Translations under genes and position numbers: made by a program
The notes under the pieces: generated by a model
Database searches by the model: none
Told to the model about the DNA's origin: nothing
What the model saw: the letters and a program-made list of their open reading frames with translations, nothing else
Part shown: positions 26,567 through 35,664 of the stretch, piece after piece
Position numbering within the stretch: the first letter of the stretch is position 1
How the letters are laid out: the number at the start of each line of letters is the position of its first letter
Assembly: GCF_014154935.1 (NCBI RefSeq)
Contig: NZ_JACEHH010000003.1
Coordinates: 124,001-188,000 of the forward strand
From: Stieleria mannarensis
GTDB taxonomy: Bacteria; Planctomycetota; Planctomycetia; Pirellulales; Pirellulaceae
Length of the DNA stretch: 64,000 bases
Direction: 5' to 3'

Positions 26567-26893
26567 ATGGCGACTGCTACGAAATCAGATTCAACCACCA
26601 ATTTGAAACTCAAACCGCTCGCCGACCGTGTCGTCTGCCAACGTGACGAGGCCGACGAGACGACCGCCGGCGGCATCGTGCTGCCCGATTCGGCCAAGGA
26701 AAAGGTCAACCGTGCTCGCGTGATCGCGGTCGGCCCCGGCAAACGCGATGACAACGGCACCGTCCATCCGTTGTCGGTCCGCCCCGGGGATCATGTGCTG
26801 CTGAATAAATACGGCGGCGACGAATTCGAAGTCGACGCGTTGAAGTACACGATCGTCAAAGAAAGCGACATTCTGGCTGTCATCGAAAACTAA
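26567..26893 (+). CDS. groES: Co-chaperonin GroES
   Basis: 108 residues from ATG 26567, chosen because GGAGGG precedes it and the family begins near here (upstream starts add unrelated residues). KLKPLADRVVCQRDEADETT, the mobile loop TAGGIVLPDSAKEK, ARVIAVGPGKRDDNG and the C-terminal LKYTIVKESDILAVIEN are diagnostic. GroES caps the GroEL ring during ATP-driven folding. The N-terminus is ~10 residues longer than in E. coli. groEL follows after 18 bp. The promoter region is sigma-54-type. Confidence 0.97.
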   Translation: MATATKSDSTTNLKLKPLADRVVCQRDEADETTAGGIVLPDSAKEKVNRARVIAVGPGKRDDNGTVHPLSVRPGDHVLLNKYGGDEFEVDALKYTIVKESDILAVIEN

Positions 26894-26911
26894 CAAGGAG
26901 GGCGATTGAAG

Positions 26912-28537
26912 ATGTCTAAAATCATTGCGTTCGAACAAGACGCCCGCGAAGCGATGCGTCGTGGGGTTCACAAGTTGGCCAAAACCGTCCGCAGCACACT
27001 CGGTCCCGGCGGGCACAACGTGATCATCCAAAAGAGCTTCGGATCACCCGTCGTCACCCGTGACGGCGTGACCGTTGCCAAAGAAATTGAACTGGACGAC
27101 CCCTACGAAAACATGGGAGCTCGGATGGTTCGCGAGGTCGCTTCGAAGACCAACGACGTCGCCGGCGACGGAACCACGACCGCCACGGTGTTGGCCGAAG
27201 CGATCTTCAACGAAGGGTTGCGAGCCGTTGTGGCCGGGACCAACCCGATCGGAATGAAACGCGGTATCGAAAAAGCCGTGGAGGATATCGTCGCTAAACT
27301 GAAGTCGATGTCGACTCCGGTCAAGGGTCGCAAAGAAATGGAGCAGGTCGCCCGGATCAGCGGCAACCAAGATGCCAAGATCGGCCAGGTCGTTGCCGAC
27401 GCGATGGACAAGGTCGGCAAGGACGGTGTCGTCACGATCGACGAAGGCAAGAGCTTGGAAACGGAGGTCAAGTGGGTCGAAGGGATGCAGTTTGACAAAG
27501 GCTATCTGTCGCCCTACTTCGTCACTTCCCCGGAGACCATGGAGTGTGTGCTGGAAGAACCCTATGTGCTGATCCATGAAAAGAAGATCAGCAACCTGCG
27601 GGACTTCGTGCCATTGCTCGAAAAGGTCGCCAAAGCCGGCAAGCCGTTGTTGATCATCGCCGAAGATGTCGATGGCGAAGCGCTCGCCACGTTGGTCGTC
27701 AACCGGCTTCGCGGCTCGTTGGTGGCTGCCGCGGTCAAGGCACCCGGCTACGGTGATCGTCGCAAGGCGATGCTGGAAGACATGGCGATCCTGACCGGCG
27801 GCAAGGCGTTCTTCGAAAGTCTGGGAGTCAAGCTGGAAAACATCCAGCTGGCCGATCTCGGCCGTGCCAAAAAGGTCATCCTGGACAAAGACAACACGAC
27901 GATCATCGAAGGCGCCGGCAAGACCTCCGACATTCAGGCCCGGATCAAGCAGATCGAAACCGAGTGCGAGAAGTCGACCAGCGATTACGATCGCGAGAAG
28001 CTGCAAGAACGCAAAGCCAAGTTGGTCGGCGGGGTTGCCAAAATCAGCGTCGGTGGAGCCACCGAAGCGGAAGTGAAAGAAAAAAAGATGCGTTTCGAAG
28101 ACGCCTTGTCGGCAACCCGTGCGGCGGTCGAAGAAGGCATCTTGCCGGGCGGCGGAGTGGCGCTGGTCCGCGCGGCCAGCACCTGCGACCCGTCCAAATT
28201 GGGCGACGACGAGCGAACCGGGTACAACATCGTGCTCAAGGCCTGTCGCGCACCGGCCACCTGGATCGCTGAAAACGCCGGCCAAGACGGATCGTTGGTG
28301 TGTGAAAAAGTGGCAGCCGAACAAGGCAATTACGGCTACAACGCCGCCACCAACACCTACGAAGACCTCGTCGAATCCGGCGTGATCGATCCCACCAAAG
28401 TGGTCCGAACGGCATTGGAAAACGCGTCCAGTGTGTCAACCTTGCTGCTGACCAGCGACGCCCTGATCGCCGAAAAGCCCAAGGACGACCGCAAGTCCGC
28501 CGGCCGAGGCCACGGCGGAGACTACGACCTGTATTGA
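26912..28537 (+). CDS. groEL: Chaperonin GroEL
   Basis: 541 residues from ATG 26912, preceded by AAGGAGGG at 26895-26902; the TTG two codons upstream is too close to that site. Conserved ATPase segments are intact: [31 protein letters not shown], and [13 protein letters not shown]. GroEL forms the double-ring chamber that folds client proteins. The C-terminus is unusual: instead of the flexible Gly-Gly-Met repeats it ends in [14 protein letters not shown]. Planctomycetes often carry several GroEL paralogues, and this one with sigma-54 control may be a specialised copy. Confidence 0.97.
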   Translation: MSKIIAFEQDAREAMRRGVHKLAKTVRSTLGPGGHNVIIQKSFGSPVVTRDGVTVAKEIELDDPYENMGARMVREVASKTNDVAGDGTTTATVLAEAIFNEGLRAVVAGTNPIGMKRGIEKAVEDIVAKLKSMSTPVKGRKEMEQVARISGNQDAKIGQVVADAMDKVGKDGVVTIDEGKSLETEVKWVEGMQFDKGYLSPYFVTSPETMECVLEEPYVLIHEKKISNLRDFVPLLEKVAKAGKPLLIIAEDVDGEALATLVVNRLRGSLVAAAVKAPGYGDRRKAMLEDMAILTGGKAFFESLGVKLENIQLADLGRAKKVILDKDNTTIIEGAGKTSDIQARIKQIETECEKSTSDYDREKLQERKAKLVGGVAKISVGGATEAEVKEKKMRFEDALSATRAAVEEGILPGGGVALVRAASTCDPSKLGDDERTGYNIVLKACRAPATWIAENAGQDGSLVCEKVAAEQGNYGYNAATNTYEDLVESGVIDPTKVVRTALENASSVSTLLLTSDALIAEKPKDDRKSAGRGHGGDYDLY

Positions 28538-28616
28538 ACAGGCCGTGATTGAGTCGACCTCGGCAACCTGTCCCGTCTTCCCGGCCAGCCCCTCCGGCCG
28601 GGGAGGCGTTTACCAT

Positions 28617-28720
28617 TGTAGAACCATTGTCCCAATGGTTCCCCGCTGTGCGGCTGAGGGGGTGCGCCGGGGTGCCCGCGTTGCGGGCAGGGGGGAACAG
28701 TTGGGGACAACGGTTCTACA
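28617..28720. repeat. Inverted repeat downstream of groEL
   Basis: Arms TGTAGAACCATTGTCCCAA (28617-28635) and the near-complement TTGGGGACAACGGTTCTACA (28701-28720). The left arm continues into a perfect hairpin CCATTG-TCC-CAATGG (28625-28639). It lies between the convergent groEL and DUF1559 genes and may help end transcription; it also looks like a dispersed planctomycete repeat. Confidence 0.6.
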
Positions 28721-28732
28721 CCTGCTTTTGCG

Positions 28733-29971
28733 CTACAGTACTTCGTCGATCAGTTCGTTTTGGTTGCGGGTTCCCAAGCTGCCCCAAAGACCGAAGGGGC
28801 TGGGACTGCCGGGCGACAAGTGGCCCTGACCGTCGAGCGTGACCGAGCCCTTTAATTCTCCGCACTCGATCGAGTCGGTGATAAAGTGAATCGAGCCGTC
28901 GCCCATCGCCACGTGTCCTCCGCCCTGATGCCGGCTGCTGACCGACAGCGTTCCGATGCTCGTCGAATCGCCTCCGAAGCACAATTGCGTATTGGGCGGT
29001 AACGTGGTGTTGCATCCGCTCATCAGTGGCATCGAATCGGCCCAGCGGAACCCGCGCCCCTGGCCTCGCCGCGCCGCTAACGTGACTTGCCCGCGCGCGT
29101 CCCAAAACCGGGGACGCTCGGGATCGATCTGGGACCGGCAGACTTGGACGTCGTCCAGCACGCCGCCGGCCCAACCGTTCCCGGTCGACGGAACCGTGCG
29201 AGTGTCTTTGTCACCCAAGTCGGTCGCGATCTCACCCATCATGATCGTGTTCGATAGCCCGTCGGTCACGTCGTCAAACGAAGTCACCATCCGGGGAACA
29301 AACATGCCTCGCCCGGTCGCCAGCATTTGTGTCTCGCCACTGGGGGACCACTGGGAATCTTCGTATCGCCACATCCCTTGATCGAGCCCTTCGATGGCGT
29401 CGCCCAAACACGCCGCATAGTTGGTCCGACCCAACGCCGGATTCCCGTATCCCGGATCCGATGGACAGCGGTAAGTCGGGATCTCCATCGCCCACGGTTC
29501 GTAGGACCCCATCGACGGCGCCGGCCCCATCTTGGGATAAGGATGGTTCACGTCGCCTAAACCATCCATACTGTCCATCGACATGTCGAAGAAGTCGTCT
29601 TCGGTGGCCAGCGCATCCCCGCCCGGCACGGGGCCGATCCATTGGCCGCTGATGGTGTTCCAGAACGGTGTCTGCCCCAGAAAGGGCGTGATCGAGACGA
29701 GGAAGCTGAGCCGAAACTGATTGGTCGTCGAGGCGTCGTTGGTGTTGTCGAACGTTCCCGTTCCGTGCGGCGGCAGGAATCCGAACGCGTCGTGGTATTG
29801 GGCGACGCCCAACGCGATTTGTTTGAAGTTGTTGCTGCAACTCATCCGTCGCGCTGCTTCGCGTGACGCTTGGACGGCGGGCAAAAGCAGTCCCACCAAA
29901 ATTCCGATCACGCCGACGACGACCAGCAACTCCAGCAATGTGAATCCGTTATGATACCGGTGACGATTCAT
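28733..29971 (-). CDS. DUF1559 prepilin-type protein
   Basis: 412 residues. The N-terminus has a type IV prepilin cleavage/methylation motif ([20 protein letters not shown]) followed by [20 protein letters not shown], the hallmark of DUF1559 proteins (SBP_bac_10), which are expanded in planctomycetes. The C-terminal part holds GDGSIHFI typical of the H-X9-DG domain ([14 protein letters not shown]). Probably exported and assembled like a pseudopilin. Divergent from the type II secretion-like operon that starts at 30059, which may process or export it. Confidence 0.92.
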   Translation of the reverse strand: MNRHRYHNGFTLLELLVVVGVIGILVGLLLPAVQASREAARRMSCSNNFKQIALGVAQYHDAFGFLPPHGTGTFDNTNDASTTNQFRLSFLVSITPFLGQTPFWNTISGQWIGPVPGGDALATEDDFFDMSMDSMDGLGDVNHPYPKMGPAPSMGSYEPWAMEIPTYRCPSDPGYGNPALGRTNYAACLGDAIEGLDQGMWRYEDSQWSPSGETQMLATGRGMFVPRMVTSFDDVTDGLSNTIMMGEIATDLGDKDTRTVPSTGNGWAGGVLDDVQVCRSQIDPERPRFWDARGQVTLAARRGQGRGFRWADSMPLMSGCNTTLPPNTQLCFGGDSTSIGTLSVSSRHQGGGHVAMGDGSIHFITDSIECGELKGSVTLDGQGHLSPGSPSPFGLWGSLGTRNQNELIDEVL

Positions 29972-30058
29972 GGGCTTTCCACTTGAGCTAGAAAACCACA
30001 GCTTAACGATCTTCGGCGCGCCGCGGGGACGCCGGTGCCATTCTTTTCGGATTAACGG

Positions 30059-31231
30059 ATGCAGGTTTCGTTTTCACGATCACGTCGATCATCGTCCGAT
30101 CCAGACTTTGCGATCGCCATGGTCAACGACTGTTTGGCGGCGGCACTGCAGCGTGGGGCCAGCGACATTCACATCCAGCCCCGGTCGGGGCGCTGGGAGG
30201 TGGCGTTTCGCATCAATGGCGTGTTGCATCCCTACGAAACGTTCGAAACCAGTGACCACAGCGATCCGGTGTCGCGTTTAATGGCCTTGGCCGCATTGCC
30301 GTCCTATCGAGCGGGCGTGCCACAAGAAGGTCCGCTCCGCTGGCACGACGGCACCGATCAAGTACATGAAATGCGGCTTGGCGTGTTTCCCACCGTGCAC
30401 GGAAACCGTGCGGTGATCCGAATCATGGGCGACTGCCAGTCGCTGCGTCGCATCGACGGGCTCGGGTTCGAAGCGGCCGCGTTGGAACGGTTGCAGACGG
30501 TCTGCCAGGCACGCGACGGATGGCTATTGGTTGCCGGGCCGGCCGGCAGCGGCAAGACGACGACGCTGTATGCCTGTCTGTCGTACATCGCGGAGACGGG
30601 TTTCCGCCGCAGTGTGTTGACCATCGAAGACCCGATCGAATCGGTGATCGATTCGATCAGCCAAAGTCAATTGCAGCCCAGCAGCGGAATGACGCTGGCA
30701 TCGGCCATGCGGGCGGCCGTGCGGCAAGACGCCGAGGTGTTGTTGGTCAGCGAGATTCGCGACGTCGACACCGCCGAAGCCGTCTTGGCGGCGTCGATGA
30801 CCGGCCATCTGTGTTTTTCATCGATTCACGCCGGTTCGATCGGAGCGACGCTGCGTCGATTGGTGCAGATGAAACTGCCGATCTATGCGATCCAAAGTGG
30901 ATTGCGTGGGATTCTTTGCCAACGCCTGTTGCGGGAAACCTGTCCGGAGTGTCCGCCCCCAGCTGACTCTCCAGGGAACACGGATTGCCCGCGTTGTCAC
31001 GGCACGGGCTATCAAGGCCGCGTCCCGATCGCTCAGATGTTGTGCTTCGATGGTTCTGCGGCCGGGCAAGTTGTGTTTGACGCCTTGGCCGGCGGGCGAT
31101 CGGCGATGGAAATCGATGCGATCGCCGCCGGGGCTGGCATCGATTCACTACATGACCAAGCGGCTCGTTTGGTCGACGAAGGCCGAACGGGCATGAACGA
31201 AGTGTTCCGGGTACTGGGGAGGCGCCGCTGA
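30059..31231 (+). CDS. PulE/GspE-like secretion ATPase, shortened
   Basis: 390 residues. Contains [11 protein letters not shown], Walker A in [13 protein letters not shown], the Asp box region TIEDPIES, Walker B in [14 protein letters not shown] and a His box SSIHAG, then a four-Cys zinc motif (CPECPPP...CPRC). This is the motor of type II secretion/type IV pilus systems; it hydrolyses ATP at the cytoplasmic face. The usual N-terminal N1E domain (~150 residues) is missing, so contacts with the platform may differ. It starts an operon whose next gene begins at its stop codon (TGATG). Confidence 0.92.
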   Translation: MQVSFSRSRRSSSDPDFAIAMVNDCLAAALQRGASDIHIQPRSGRWEVAFRINGVLHPYETFETSDHSDPVSRLMALAALPSYRAGVPQEGPLRWHDGTDQVHEMRLGVFPTVHGNRAVIRIMGDCQSLRRIDGLGFEAAALERLQTVCQARDGWLLVAGPAGSGKTTTLYACLSYIAETGFRRSVLTIEDPIESVIDSISQSQLQPSSGMTLASAMRAAVRQDAEVLLVSEIRDVDTAEAVLAASMTGHLCFSSIHAGSIGATLRRLVQMKLPIYAIQSGLRGILCQRLLRETCPECPPPADSPGNTDCPRCHGTGYQGRVPIAQMLCFDGSAAGQVVFDALAGGRSAMEIDAIAAGAGIDSLHDQAARLVDEGRTGMNEVFRVLGRRR

Positions 31232-32280
31232 TGTCGACGGACCGCCCCCAATCGACGCCGGACGAGGAATCGTTGGCGATGTTGTTGGAGGAAGTCGCGG
31301 CGATGGCGGCCGCAAAACGTCCGCTGGTGTCCGGGCTGGAGAACCTGGACGATGCGTCGATGGGAAAGGTCGGTCGGGCGGCCAATGTGGTTCGGGTGGG
31401 TTTGGCGCAAGGCAAATCCACGGCAGAGTCGATCGCGGCGGTGGCCGGCGGCTACCGAAGTCCGGTCCGGTTGGCGATGGAAGTGATGGCAATCACCGGC
31501 TCGACCGAACCGATCGAGGAAGCGGCGCGATTGATCCGCCAGACGAGCGAGGACCGTCGCCGAATGGTTCTCGCGGCGATCAACCCGATTTTGAATGTGA
31601 TCGTCGGCGCGACGATCTTGTTTTTCGTCATGCCCTGGATTTTGGTGTCGCTTGCCCAAGCCGAATTCATCGAGCCCGCCTTCGCCCCGTCGATCACCGA
31701 GATCTGTCAAGCGTTTGCGCAAGACTTCATGCTCGCGACCATCGCCACCGTCGTGGTCGTGGGGCTGTTGTCTTGGGGGCTGGCGTGGGGCCTTTCGCAG
31801 TCCCGCCGCAACGGCGACGTGTTTCGTGATCACGCAACGTTTTGCCGCTGGCTGGCGATACAAATCAATCCGGCGAGAGGAACGCCAGGATCAACCACTG
31901 GGATCGAACTGGGGCGCGTGCTCCAAGCGGCGGCCGAAGCCGTGGGACCGGCGTGGTCGTCATCGTGGGCGAGCGTGATTGACAACGTCCACGGCGGATC
32001 CACGTCGGAAGATGCGTTGGAGATGCCGCCGCACACGCCAGAACCGGTTCGACAATGTGTGCTGGATCTGGTCAACGGCCGCCGCCCGAGCGATCGAATC
32101 GCGCTGGATCTGCGGCGACTTGCCGAACTGTACCTGCAGAAATCGAATCGCGATCGTAGCCTATGGACCGAGGTCTTGCCCCGCGCGGTGACCTGGTTGC
32201 TGATGATCCTGATGATGGTGATCCTGTTGCAAGCCATTTTAATGCCACTGCTGCAAGTCGTCGGGGAGGTGGCACAGTGA
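31231..32280 (+). CDS. GspF-like inner-membrane protein 1
   Basis: 349 residues, ATG overlapping the previous stop. A T2SF-type helical domain (LAMEVMAITGSTEPIEEAARLI, RRRMVLAAINPILNVIVGAT) is followed by membrane helices (LFFVMPWILVSLAQA, ATIATVVVVGLLSWGLAWGL, LLMILMMVILLQAILMPLLQVV). GspF forms the membrane platform that the ATPase acts on. Sequence is diverged; a second T2SF repeat is only partly visible. Part of a set of three consecutive platform-type genes. Confidence 0.75.
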   Translation: MSTDRPQSTPDEESLAMLLEEVAAMAAAKRPLVSGLENLDDASMGKVGRAANVVRVGLAQGKSTAESIAAVAGGYRSPVRLAMEVMAITGSTEPIEEAARLIRQTSEDRRRMVLAAINPILNVIVGATILFFVMPWILVSLAQAEFIEPAFAPSITEICQAFAQDFMLATIATVVVVGLLSWGLAWGLSQSRRNGDVFRDHATFCRWLAIQINPARGTPGSTTGIELGRVLQAAAEAVGPAWSSSWASVIDNVHGGSTSEDALEMPPHTPEPVRQCVLDLVNGRRPSDRIALDLRRLAELYLQKSNRDRSLWTEVLPRAVTWLLMILMMVILLQAILMPLLQVVGEVAQ

Positions 32281-33089
32281 ACCCGCCGGATGAACACCAC
32301 GCAACCAGCCTCGCTGAAGACGCCGAACTGCAGATCTGGCGGGGGATTCGCGAAGACACACGCCGTCGGCTGCTTCGCGTCGTGACGGTCGGTGGGTTGT
32401 ACTTGATTGCGGCGTTGGCCGTCGGCGTCTACTTGATCGTGACGATCGCCGAAGTCGGGCGCGAAAATGTTGCACTTCGCGGTTGGCAACCGGTTGCGGT
32501 CGATGTCGGTTGGATGCTGACGGTTGCAGCCGGGTATGGCGTGATGGCGGTCCTTGCACTGGTCGGTTACCTGGTGGCTTGGATGTGGATTCAAGACAAG
32601 CTGCCTGCCGCGGCATGCCGGATCGTCGGCGCGATGCCCTGGATCGGATCGACGATGCGAATGGTCGCAATGGGCGAGTTTTGCCAATCGATCTACCAGT
32701 CGCTGCTTCGGGTCCAGCCAATCGGGGAGGCGCTCGACCAGGCTTCGTCGGCGGTCGGCCATGCGGGCCTGCGTCGCTGGTCGGCGCTGGCGTCCAAACG
32801 AATCGAGTTGGGGCATCCGCTGGTGCATGTGTTGCAATCTTCGCCGATCCAAGATCCGCCGCTGTCCGCGGTGACCGCCTTTGCGATGCGAGAAATGGCG
32901 GCCAGTGATACCGTCGACGTCTGGCGCCGGGCGACCAGCGAATGTCACCTGCTGGCCCAATCGCGGCTGGACCGGACGGCGATGGCCGTTTCGGTCTGCT
33001 GTCTGTTGGCGTCTGTGTTCATCGCTTTCTTCGCCTTGCTGCTTTCGGGCATCGCGATGAAGACCTTGTTGCAGGGGCTAGCGTACTAA
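32277..33089 (+). CDS. GspF-like inner-membrane protein 2
   Basis: 270 residues from GTG 32277, overlapping the preceding stop by 4 bp (GTGA); an upstream ATG at 32163 lies inside the previous gene and was rejected. Two N-terminal helices (VTVGGLYLIAALAVGVYLIV, YGVMAVLALVGYLVAWMWI), then a T2SF-type domain (IGSTMRMVAMGEFCQSIYQSL, QPIGEALDQASSAVGH) and a C-terminal helix (LLASVFIAFFALLLSGIAM). It resembles the C-terminal half of a normal GspF, as if one platform protein were split. Confidence 0.72.
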   Translation: MNPPDEHHATSLAEDAELQIWRGIREDTRRRLLRVVTVGGLYLIAALAVGVYLIVTIAEVGRENVALRGWQPVAVDVGWMLTVAAGYGVMAVLALVGYLVAWMWIQDKLPAAACRIVGAMPWIGSTMRMVAMGEFCQSIYQSLLRVQPIGEALDQASSAVGHAGLRRWSALASKRIELGHPLVHVLQSSPIQDPPLSAVTAFAMREMAASDTVDVWRRATSECHLLAQSRLDRTAMAVSVCCLLASVFIAFFALLLSGIAMKTLLQGLAY

Positions 33090-34387
33090 TGAATCCTGTC
33101 CTTGGCCTGATCGCATCGGTTACCGTCGTCGCGTTTCTGGCGCTGATGGTGCGAATGACCACACGACAGATGGTCCGTCGCCCCGCGGTCGAAGTGCGTT
33201 CGTTTTTGATCGCTTTTCTGGAGCTATTCGAGTGGCTGCTTTGGGCGGTCTGTCTGGTGTGTTTGGTCGTTGCCGCTCCTCATCCGGTCACGTTGGTCCT
33301 GTTGGCGCTGTTTGTCGTGTCGATTGCGACCGCACATCGTTTGCGATATCGCGAAGAGCTGCGATCGCTGAATCGATGGTTGCTCGCCGCGGTCGAGATG
33401 GAGGTGTCGCTGCCGGAATTGTTGGAAAACGTGGCGATGGGGTGTCGTAGCGGCATCGCCCGTCGGATCAAATCCTGCGTCAGACGCTTGTATCGGGGGG
33501 AATCGATTGCCGACGCTGCCCGCCGATCAAAGCTGGCCTTGGATGCCGACGTGCTCGGTGCGGTGATGATGCCGACTGCAAGGACCGCCATGCAGAGAGC
33601 GGTAACGCCGGCCGGGAATGCGGTCGGCTCCGGTTCGGCGTTCGATTCGACCGTGGCGTCCGATCTCGATCATGAATCACCGCGTGCGATGGCGCTTGTC
33701 GGCCAGCAATTCACCTATGTCGTCGTCACGATCCTCTTGGCCTGGCTGATCGGGATGTACGTTCGGTCGCATCTGATTCCCCTGTTTGATGAAATCTACG
33801 ATGGCATGTTCTCCAGCAGTCGAGTCGTCTATCGCGGGTTGGACACGGTTGCCGCGGCCGGCCACGTTGTAGTGGGAGTGGTTCTGGTCTGGTTGTTGCT
33901 GGTGGTTGTGCTGCGGTGGCTTCCGCTCTGGATGACGCCTTGGGTTCCATGGTTTGGCCGCAAGGCGATCGACCAGTGGCGGTGCGAGGTGCTGTGGGCG
34001 CTCGAGCGTGCGATGCGCGGCGGACAGACGGAGACATCGGTTTTGCAGGCAGCGGCGGCATCCACCCGGGTCCGATGGATTCGTTCCCGTTGCCGTTCGG
34101 CTCAACGGCTCGTCGACGCCGGTACGCCGTTGCCGACTGCGTTGCGAGCGGCAACGTTGGTCACCAAACGCGAGCAGGTTTGGCTGGCGTGTGCGGCGAC
34201 AAACGGTAACCTGCCCCATGCGATCGAGAACTTGTGCCGTGACATTGGGCGTCGCCAGACACATCGCTGGAGAATCCGCATGGCGTGGTTCGTACCGTTG
34301 GCGACGGTGTTGGTCGGCATCTTCGTGCTGGCCCACACGATGTTCCTGTTCCACTTTTTGTACGGTTTGATCGGCGGCCTGGCCTAA
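33089..34387 (+). CDS. GspF-like inner-membrane protein 3
   Basis: 432 residues from ATG 33089, overlapping the previous stop by one base (TAATG). Several membrane helices (LIASVTVVAFLALMV, LLWAVCLVCLVVAAPHPVTLVLLALFVVSIA, VVVTILLAWLIGMYV, VVVGVVLVWLLLVVVL) and two T2SF-like helical regions (LAAVEMEVSLPELLENVAMG; LERAMRGGQTETSVLQAAAAS with VDAGTPLPTALRAATLVT). This is the general plan of a full GspF. Together with the two genes before it, it gives three platform-like proteins for one ATPase. Confidence 0.75.
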   Translation: MNPVLGLIASVTVVAFLALMVRMTTRQMVRRPAVEVRSFLIAFLELFEWLLWAVCLVCLVVAAPHPVTLVLLALFVVSIATAHRLRYREELRSLNRWLLAAVEMEVSLPELLENVAMGCRSGIARRIKSCVRRLYRGESIADAARRSKLALDADVLGAVMMPTARTAMQRAVTPAGNAVGSGSAFDSTVASDLDHESPRAMALVGQQFTYVVVTILLAWLIGMYVRSHLIPLFDEIYDGMFSSSRVVYRGLDTVAAAGHVVVGVVLVWLLLVVVLRWLPLWMTPWVPWFGRKAIDQWRCEVLWALERAMRGGQTETSVLQAAAASTRVRWIRSRCRSAQRLVDAGTPLPTALRAATLVTKREQVWLACAATNGNLPHAIENLCRDIGRRQTHRWRIRMAWFVPLATVLVGIFVLAHTMFLFHFLYGLIGGLA

Positions 34388-34394
34388 CAGAAAA

Positions 34395-34775
34395 ATGATG
34401 CAAAAAAAGTCGAAAGATGATCGAAGACGCCGGCCGGGTTTTCTGCTGTTTGAATTGCTGGTCGCGATGGCGTTTTTGGCAGCCGCGACCACGATCATGC
34501 TGCAAATGCATCAGGCGTGCTTGGACTATGATCGGATCTCCGGCGACCGATTGCGTCAACAGTTGAACATTGAGAATCTGGCCGAGCGGTTACGCGATGT
34601 TGCCTATGAGGATGTGGATGCATCCGTCACCGATTTGCGAGCCCAGTCACAAGTCGAGATTCTGATCGAATCGTTTAAATCGGATTCACGCAAGGGCGTG
34701 CATATGATCTTGAGGGATTCGTCCAACGACCGACCACTGGTCTATCACGTCTGGCGGCTGGAGCCTCGCTCATGA
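34395..34775 (+). CDS. Pseudopilin-like protein
   Basis: 126 residues. Short basic leader (MMQKKSKDDRRRRPG) followed by FLLFELLVAMAFLAAATTIM, a prepilin-type hydrophobic helix with Glu at +5 relative to a G|F cleavage site. The rest is a small helical/beta domain. Probably a minor pseudopilin of the machine encoded upstream. The stop overlaps the next start by 4 bp. Confidence 0.8.
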   Translation: MMQKKSKDDRRRRPGFLLFELLVAMAFLAAATTIMLQMHQACLDYDRISGDRLRQQLNIENLAERLRDVAYEDVDASVTDLRAQSQVEILIESFKSDSRKGVHMILRDSSNDRPLVYHVWRLEPRS

Positions 34776-35290
34776 CACGCAGACCTCACTTCTCGAATTG
34801 TCGTGGCTCGATTCGCCCCCGATGCGATTCGTTCCGTGGCTACACGTTGATCGAATTGTTGCTTGTGCTTGCTCTCACCAGTTCGCTTTTGGGAGGCGTG
34901 ATCGGGTTGATGACGATCGCGAGGAAGAGCGATGATGCGGCGGAGCGAAACCTGTTTCGTCGTCAGGAGATTCGCCGCTTTGCCGATGACCTACGTCGCG
35001 ACGTCCGAGCGGCGGCGGAGATTGATTTGGATGCCGATGAACTCGTGCTGGGTGCCGCCTCGTCCGACGTGGTCACGCGGTACCAGATCGAGTCCGGCGC
35101 GACCGTGATTCGCCGAATCGACAAGGGCGATGCCAAGCGGTCAGCGATCGACCACTACGAGGTCGGCAATGCTTCAAGGGTGGAGTTCGAGTTGATCGAT
35201 GGCAACGCTGCGGTCCGCTGTACGGTATCAGATGGCGAAGGGCACGGAGCAGCGATTCAGATCCTTGCAATTAAGAGGCCGACGCCATGA
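34772..35290 (+). CDS. Pseudopilin-like protein (GspJ-type candidate)
   Basis: 172 residues. After a leader of ~27 residues comes GYTLIELLLVLALTSSLLGG, a clear prepilin peptidase motif (G|YTLIE). A following segment LRRDVRAAAEIDLDADELVL resembles the start of the GspJ/PulJ globular domain. Overlaps both neighbours by 4 bp. Assembly into a pseudopilus tip is inferred. Confidence 0.8.
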   Translation: MTRRPHFSNCRGSIRPRCDSFRGYTLIELLLVLALTSSLLGGVIGLMTIARKSDDAAERNLFRRQEIRRFADDLRRDVRAAAEIDLDADELVLGAASSDVVTRYQIESGATVIRRIDKGDAKRSAIDHYEVGNASRVEFELIDGNAAVRCTVSDGEGHGAAIQILAIKRPTP

Positions 35291-35664
35291 ACGCGACGAC
35301 GGGTTGGCAGGCTTGCACACCATCGCGTGCCGCGCGAACCGGCATGATCGGTTGGATGGTGGTGCTGATCCTGGCACTGTTGGTCGGGACGTTCGCGGTC
35401 ACCGTGACGCGACGGGCAACGAACGAACGAAATGATCAATTGCACCGCCAGAGGGTCGCGATCTTGGAATCAGCCATCGATGCGTTTCGACAATCGGAAC
35501 CGGAGGACGGAGAACGCGTCCGACTGCCCCTGGACGACGCCAGTCGATGGGTCATCGTGGAATCCGCGGACGGGACCTCGGCAAAGCGTCAGTACCAGGC
35601 AACGATGTACCGCAACGACAGGCCGGGGATTTCAATTCGGCGACCTGTGGAGAGCGATCTGTGA
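35287..35664 (+). CDS. Small membrane-anchored protein of the pseudopilus operon
   Basis: 125 residues. One hydrophobic helix (MIGWMVVLILALLVGTFAVTV) after a 19-residue leader, then a charged helix (NERNDQLHRQRVAILESAIDAF). There is a G before MIGW but no Glu at +5, so it is not a standard prepilin; it may be a GspK-like or linker component. Overlaps the genes on both sides by 4 bp, firmly inside the operon. Confidence 0.65.
   Translation: MNATTGWQACTPSRAARTGMIGWMVVLILALLVGTFAVTVTRRATNERNDQLHRQRVAILESAIDAFRQSEPEDGERVRLPLDDASRWVIVESADGTSAKRQYQATMYRNDRPGISIRRPVESDL

Noticed and set aside
27044..28324. 426-codon open frame antisense to groEL
   Set aside because: Shadow of the strongly biased groEL frame; no recognisable protein features.
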